Source: an uncultured Campylobacter sp. (GTDB lineage: Bacteria; Campylobacterota; Campylobacteria; Campylobacterales; Campylobacteraceae). Taken from it: a stretch of DNA of 15,983 nt. The translations under genes and the position numbers were made by a program. The stretch covers positions 1-15,983 of the forward strand of contig NZ_CALHXD010000295.1 in the NCBI RefSeq assembly GCF_938040115.1, in the 5' to 3' direction. Positions 12,551-15,983 of the stretch are shown in pieces. The notes under the pieces were generated by a model that saw only the letters and a list, made by a program, of their open reading frames with translations, had not been told where the DNA came from and did no database searches. Within the stretch, counting starts at the first letter, position 1; the number at the start of each line of letters is the position of its first letter.

Positions 12551-13276
12551 ATGAACGTTACGTATAATGACGGCTCGTTTATGCGCGAGGACGCAGTGAC
12601 CGTATTTGCCAGAGTGCGAAACGATAACCGCCAGGTGCACTTTCTAAATCTTTACAATGGCGTAAAAGTCGAGTGCATGGGCGAAGTAGAGCACGCAGAG
12701 GATGATACCGTCATCTGCAAGGTAACATTAGAGCAAATTTTGGCCATGAAAGAGGAACAAAACGCCTATATCGTACGCGATGAATATTTTTCCGAAAATT
12801 TAAGAGCCGACATCGTCGGATTTGATCTTGCAAATTTGACCGTAACGCTACAAAATTTCACGTATATGCAAAATCTGCACGCGAATTTAAGGAAACACCA
12901 GCGCGTTTATCCTGATCGCTATACTAAGGTAATCCTCACACAAAACGGTAGCGAAATAAGCGGCAATCTATACGATATCTCAAGGGGAGGCCTAGGCGTC
13001 GTTAGCTTGGACGACGGCGGATTTAAAGAGAGCGAGCCTGTAAACGCCAAATTTGAGCTATATATACCGGATGAAGCCAGCGGCTCTAATAAAAACATAA
13101 ACATAGACACCAATCTAAAATTGGTCGCTGCTTTAAGATATAAAGGCGCGATGAGATATTGTTGCGAGCTAACAGGTAAAGACGGTACTACGGGCGAAGA
13201 TATAGCGAAATTTACCAAAAAACGCGTAATAGAAACTCTCGAAGAGCTCAAAGAACAACTAAAAACTTACCAATAA
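12551..13276 (+). CDS. PilZ domain protein, putative cyclic di-GMP receptor
   Basis: 241 aa, soluble. The PilZ part starts near residue 112: the RxxxR motif is R114-K-H-Q-R118 and the DxSxxG motif is D142-I-S-R-G-G147, both intact, so c-di-GMP binding is expected. The first ~110 residues may be an N-terminal PilZ-like or YcgR-N-like beta domain, which I cannot name with certainty. The C-terminus (about 213-241) is a charged helix. It has its own promoter and terminator, and no cyclase or phosphodiesterase gene is near. In C. jejuni, ahpC is followed by flhB/motB (from memory), so this gene sits at a point where gene order differs. A motility or surface role is a guess. Confidence 0.85.
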   Translation: MNVTYNDGSFMREDAVTVFARVRNDNRQVHFLNLYNGVKVECMGEVEHAEDDTVICKVTLEQILAMKEEQNAYIVRDEYFSENLRADIVGFDLANLTVTLQNFTYMQNLHANLRKHQRVYPDRYTKVILTQNGSEISGNLYDISRGGLGVVSLDDGGFKESEPVNAKFELYIPDEASGSNKNINIDTNLKLVAALRYKGAMRYCCELTGKDGTTGEDIAKFTKKRVIETLEELKEQLKTYQ

Positions 13277-13290
13277 ATTTAACGCAAAAT

Positions 13291-13320
13291 TAAAAGGCGA
13301 GCCTCGCGCTTGCCTTTTTT
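13291..13320 (+). terminator. Rho-independent terminator of the PilZ gene
   Basis: AAAAGGCGAG, 7-nt loop CCTCGCG, CTTGCCTTTT: a 10-bp stem with one G-T pair, running into a T-run, 14 bp after the stop codon. Confidence 0.8.
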
Positions 13321-13385
13321 AAATTTACCCGTCTCGCTTTCAAAATTTATCCCGTAGCTTCACCCGAAATTTAATCAAAAATCAG

Positions 13386-13410
13386 TAAAATAGCCCAAAA
13401 TTTACAAGGA
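13386..13410 (+). promoter_or_regulatory. Predicted -10 box and ribosome site of the HerA-like gene
   Basis: TAAAAT at 13386-13391 and AAGGA at 13406-13410, 6 nt before ATG 13417. Confidence 0.5.
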
Positions 13411-13416
13411 AATTTT

Positions 13417-15726
13417 ATGAAAACCATCCAAGAAAATTTAAAGCTATTTTACGTCGGTCTCAAAGACAAAGAGCCGTTTTTTTACAAAAACAAAGACCTC
13501 ACGACGCACGCAGCCATCATCGGCATGACCGGTAGCGGTAAAACGGGCCTTGGTATCGGCATCCTAGAAGAAGCCTGCATCGATAATATCCCGACCTTTA
13601 TCATTGATCCGAAGGGCGATATGACAAACCTTGCCTTGGCGTTCCCGCAGATGAGTGCGCAGGATTTTGCGCCGTACGTCGATGAAAACGAAGCGCAAAA
13701 CAAAAGCATGAGTGTGGATGAGTTTGCCGCGAGCGAAGCGCAGACGTGGGCAAAAGGCATCGAAGGCTCGTTTCAAAGCCTAGAGCGCGTGGGACTTTTT
13801 AAAGATAGCGTCGAGCTAAAAATTTACACGCCAAAGAGCAGTAGCGGCGTCGGCGTGGCGTTGCTGGGCGATTTTGCCCGTCCGAATCTAGACGTAGGCG
13901 GCGAGGAGTTTAGCGAGTACGTCGGCTCCCTGGCTAGCTCGGTACTCTCGCTCGTTGGTATAGAAAACGACGTAAACTCAAAAGAACACCTGCTCATTTC
14001 AAATATTTTTATCGATAAATTTAGCCAGGGCGCGGACGTGAGCCTAGAGGAGCTCATCGGCTTTATCGCGACGCCTCCGTTTGCCAAGATCGGCGTATTT
14101 GACGTGGAGAAATTTTATCCAAGCTCCGAGCGTATGAAGCTAGCGGTTAAGATCAACACGCTGCTTGCAAGTCCCGATTTTCGCGCATGGCTAAGCGGCG
14201 AGCGACTCGATATCTCAAAGATGCTTTTTAACGCAAACGGCAAGGCAAAGTGCAATATCTTTACCATCTCGCACCTAAAAGACAGCGAGAGGATGTTTTT
14301 CGTGACGCTACTGCTAAACGAGATCATCGCGTGGATGCGCAAGACCGAGGGTACGAGCTCGCTTCGCGCGGTGCTTTATATGGACGAGATTTTCGGATTT
14401 TTCCCGCCAAACGGCAATCCGCCTAGCAAAACCCCGATGCTTACGCTGCTCAAGCAAGCCCGCGCGCACGGCCTTGGCGTGATACTGAGCACCCAAAACC
14501 CGGTCGACCTTGACTACAAAGGCCTTAGCAACATCGGCACGTGGTTTATCGGGCGCTTGCAAACCGCGCAGGATAAAGCGCGCGTGATCGACGGTATGAC
14601 GGGGCTTGCGGGCTCTGCGATGGATAAAGGCGAGATAGAAAATCTCATCTCAAATTTGCAAAAGCGCAACTTCCTACTAAAAAACATCCACGAGGACGGA
14701 CTGTCCGTCATCTCGACGCGCTGGGCTCTGAGCTACCTAAAAGGACCTCTTAGTCGCGAGCAAATTTCAAATTTGATGAAAGAGCAAAAGAGCGGGTCGA
14801 ATTTGAGCGGATCAAGCTCGGCAAAAAGCTCAAATTTCGCCGCCAAACCGGTGCTGTCGCCGGATATCACTCAAATTTACGCTGCAAGCTCAAATTTGCA
14901 GGAGGGCGGCGAGCTGGAGGGGTATCTTTACGGCGAAGCTAAAGTGCGATTTTACGACGCTAAAAAGGGGCTTGACGAGGTTCGCGAGGTAAATTTCACG
15001 CTAAGGCTGGATGAAGCTCAAAAAAGCGCCGACTGGAGCGAAGCTAGCGAAAATATGCATTTTACCGCGGTTGCAGAGCCGAATTTCAAACTCTCGTACG
15101 CGCCGCTGCCGGGCTTTGTCGCGGGAGCTAAAAATTTCAAAGAGCTAACCAAAAATTTCAAAGAATTTATCTATAGAAACTACAAACTTAGGCTCTTTAG
15201 CGCGCTAAATTTAAGCTCGGCGCCGGGCGAGAGCAAAGAGGAGTTTTACGTCCGTTTGGCCGATAAATGTAACGAAATTTTAGAGGCGCAAACAGCCAAA
15301 CTAACGGCTGAGTTTGACAAGCAAAAAGCGCGCCTGGAGGAGAAACTAAACCGCTCTGTGGCAAAGCTGGAAAAAGAGCAGCGGGACTTTAAAAGTAAGG
15401 GCATCGAGACCGCGATCTCGGTGGGTGCTAGCATTTTGGGCGCGATTTTTGGCAAAGGGCTGCTAAGTAGCGGCAACATCGGCAAGGTCGCGACCTCTGC
15501 GCGCTCGGCAAACAGCGTGCTAAAAGAGCGCAGCGACGTCAAACTAAGCGAGCAAGAAGTCGCCCAGCTAAACGCGCAGATCGAGGAGCTGATGGCGAAA
15601 TTTGAAGAAGACGCGAGTGCGCTAAAAGCCAAAAACGACGTGCAAAACGTGGAGGTGACGGAGGTGGAGGTTGGTCCAAAGAGTAGCGATATATACGACG
15701 AAAAGGTCTATCTTTTGTGGAAGTAG
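13417..15726 (+). CDS. HerA/DUF853-like ATP-binding protein
   Basis: 769 aa P-loop ATPase of the HerA/FtsK superfamily, close to the DUF853 (E. coli YjgR-like) proteins. Walker A GMTGSGKT at 36-43; the IDPKGDMTNLA strand that follows is typical of this group. Walker B lies in AVLYMDEIFGF with D323/E324, then KQARAHGLGVILSTQNP as sensor. A Ser-rich linker around 458-480 leads to a C-terminal half with no assigned fold. Its last part has a charged coiled coil (about 625-660), a Gly/Ala-rich hydrophobic stretch (about 662-685, IETAISVGASILGAIFGKG) and a second charged helix (about 705-740). The hydrophobic stretch could touch a membrane or mediate oligomers. DNA translocation or helicase activity is inferred from the family. 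No NurA or SIR2-type partner lies beside it. Confidence 0.8.
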   Translation: MKTIQENLKLFYVGLKDKEPFFYKNKDLTTHAAIIGMTGSGKTGLGIGILEEACIDNIPTFIIDPKGDMTNLALAFPQMSAQDFAPYVDENEAQNKSMSVDEFAASEAQTWAKGIEGSFQSLERVGLFKDSVELKIYTPKSSSGVGVALLGDFARPNLDVGGEEFSEYVGSLASSVLSLVGIENDVNSKEHLLISNIFIDKFSQGADVSLEELIGFIATPPFAKIGVFDVEKFYPSSERMKLAVKINTLLASPDFRAWLSGERLDISKMLFNANGKAKCNIFTISHLKDSERMFFVTLLLNEIIAWMRKTEGTSSLRAVLYMDEIFGFFPPNGNPPSKTPMLTLLKQARAHGLGVILSTQNPVDLDYKGLSNIGTWFIGRLQTAQDKARVIDGMTGLAGSAMDKGEIENLISNLQKRNFLLKNIHEDGLSVISTRWALSYLKGPLSREQISNLMKEQKSGSNLSGSSSAKSSNFAAKPVLSPDITQIYAASSNLQEGGELEGYLYGEAKVRFYDAKKGLDEVREVNFTLRLDEAQKSADWSEASENMHFTAVAEPNFKLSYAPLPGFVAGAKNFKELTKNFKEFIYRNYKLRLFSALNLSSAPGESKEEFYVRLADKCNEILEAQTAKLTAEFDKQKARLEEKLNRSVAKLEKEQRDFKSKGIETAISVGASILGAIFGKGLLSSGNIGKVATSARSANSVLKERSDVKLSEQEVAQLNAQIEELMAKFEEDASALKAKNDVQNVEVTEVEVGPKSSDIYDEKVYLLWK

Positions 15727-15755
15727 CGGCTTGTTTTTTTGGTTTATACTTCGTT

Positions 15756-15815
15756 GGATTCAAATTTTACTCGGTCACTACCGACCAGGTAGCTCCCGTC
15801 GTAAAATTTGAATCC
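15756..15815. repeat. Perfect 15-bp inverted repeat with a nested hairpin in its loop
   Basis: GGATTCAAATTTTAC (15756-15770) pairs perfectly with GTAAAATTTGAATCC (15801-15815). Inside the 30-nt loop TCGGT (15771-15775) pairs with ACCGA (15780-15784) around CACT. It begins 29 bp after the HerA-like stop. Neither strand has a T-run after the stem, so it is not a standard terminator. Confidence 0.75.
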
Positions 15816-15921
15816 GCCTCGTCTAAACACAAAAATACTTCGCCTTATCTTTCTTATATTCAAATTTGGACTCAAATTTTATTCGCCGAGACCCGCACCT
15901 TGAAAATGTCAAATTTGCATT

Positions 15922-15941
15922 TTTGGCGCGGCAGCGCCAAA
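15922..15941. repeat. Perfect 8-bp GC-rich hairpin
   Basis: TTTGGCGC, loop GGCA, GCGCCAAA. No T-run follows on either strand, so the function is open. Confidence 0.55.
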
Positions 15942-15946
15942 TAAAC

Positions 15947-15978
15947 CTGCACGCAGTGTAGCAACCTCTCACGTGCAG
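15947..15978. repeat. 7-bp inverted repeat at the window edge
   Basis: CTGCACG (15947-15953) and CGTGCAG (15972-15978), 18-nt spacer. Possibly part of a larger structure cut by the window end. No gene is recognised in 15727-15983. Confidence 0.35.
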
Positions 15979-15983
15979 TGGGG

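Noticed and set aside
12455..12640. Minus-strand frame over the PilZ promoter
   Set aside because: Antisense to a clear promoter and the start of a recognisable PilZ gene; low-complexity composition.
13417..15726. HerA-like gene as part of a HerA-NurA or HerA-SIR2 defence pair
   Set aside because: The upstream neighbour is a PilZ protein with its own terminator and no effector gene is seen downstream within the window.
15717..15944. Open frame of 75 codons on the plus strand overlapping the end of the HerA-like gene
   Set aside because: No ribosome site, no recognisable motif, and it runs through the hairpins; looks like a chance frame.
15830..15982. Minus-strand open frames reaching the window edge (possible C-terminus of a gene beyond 15983)
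   Set aside because: Two frames are open only for 36 and 51 codons, with no family resemblance and an odd cysteine-rich composition; not enough to call.
1..15983. CRISPR array or prophage genes
   Set aside because: No regularly spaced repeats with unique spacers and no phage-type proteins; the AAATTT words are genome-wide composition, not an array.

Overview
The window looks like a chromosomal piece of an epsilonproteobacterium, most likely a Campylobacter of the higher-GC oral group (C. showae/rectus/curvus/concisus type). Three things suggest this: the constant use of AAATTT words, the Campylobacter-type -10 boxes without clear -35 boxes, and the gene order. The order (xseA, ubiE), serC, fabH, plsX, rpmF, yceD, ndk, fdxA, ahpC matches what I remember of the C. 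jejuni NCTC 11168 Cj0324-Cj0334 region. The species call is inference.

Layout. 1-2790, minus strand: xseA (cut by the window edge), ubiE/menG and a CYTH-CHAD protein form one tight operon, read from a promoter that diverges from serC. 2934-4010, plus: serC. 4011-4415: non-coding, with a long imperfect dyad that encloses a second perfect one. 4416-8169, minus: two overlapping genes carry three DUF2920 (Campylobacter '617 family') units. One gene has a single unit. The other is an in-frame fusion of two units with its own promoter and a palindrome beside it. 8325-11244, minus: ndk-yceD-rpmF-plsX-fabH, a nucleotide, ribosome and fatty-acid/phospholipid operon. 11340-12390: fdxA and ahpC are divergent around a 166-bp regulatory gap. 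12551-13276: PilZ-domain protein. 13417-15726: HerA/DUF853-like ATPase. 15727-15983: non-coding tail with three hairpins.

How it fits together. PlsX and FabH work at the start of acyl-chain and phospholipid synthesis. YceD/L32 sit upstream in the arrangement seen in many bacteria. FdxA and AhpC are a redox/oxidative-stress pair. UbiE methylates demethylmenaquinone, and SerC makes phosphoserine. The DUF2920 block is the accessory part. It sits between otherwise conserved neighbours (serC and fabH), encodes three putative alpha/beta-hydrolase units with a conserved Ser-Asp-His set, and shows signs of duplication, fusion and sequence homogenisation. It is the best candidate here for something undescribed. 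I found no CRISPR array, tRNA, rRNA, insertion sequence or phage gene.
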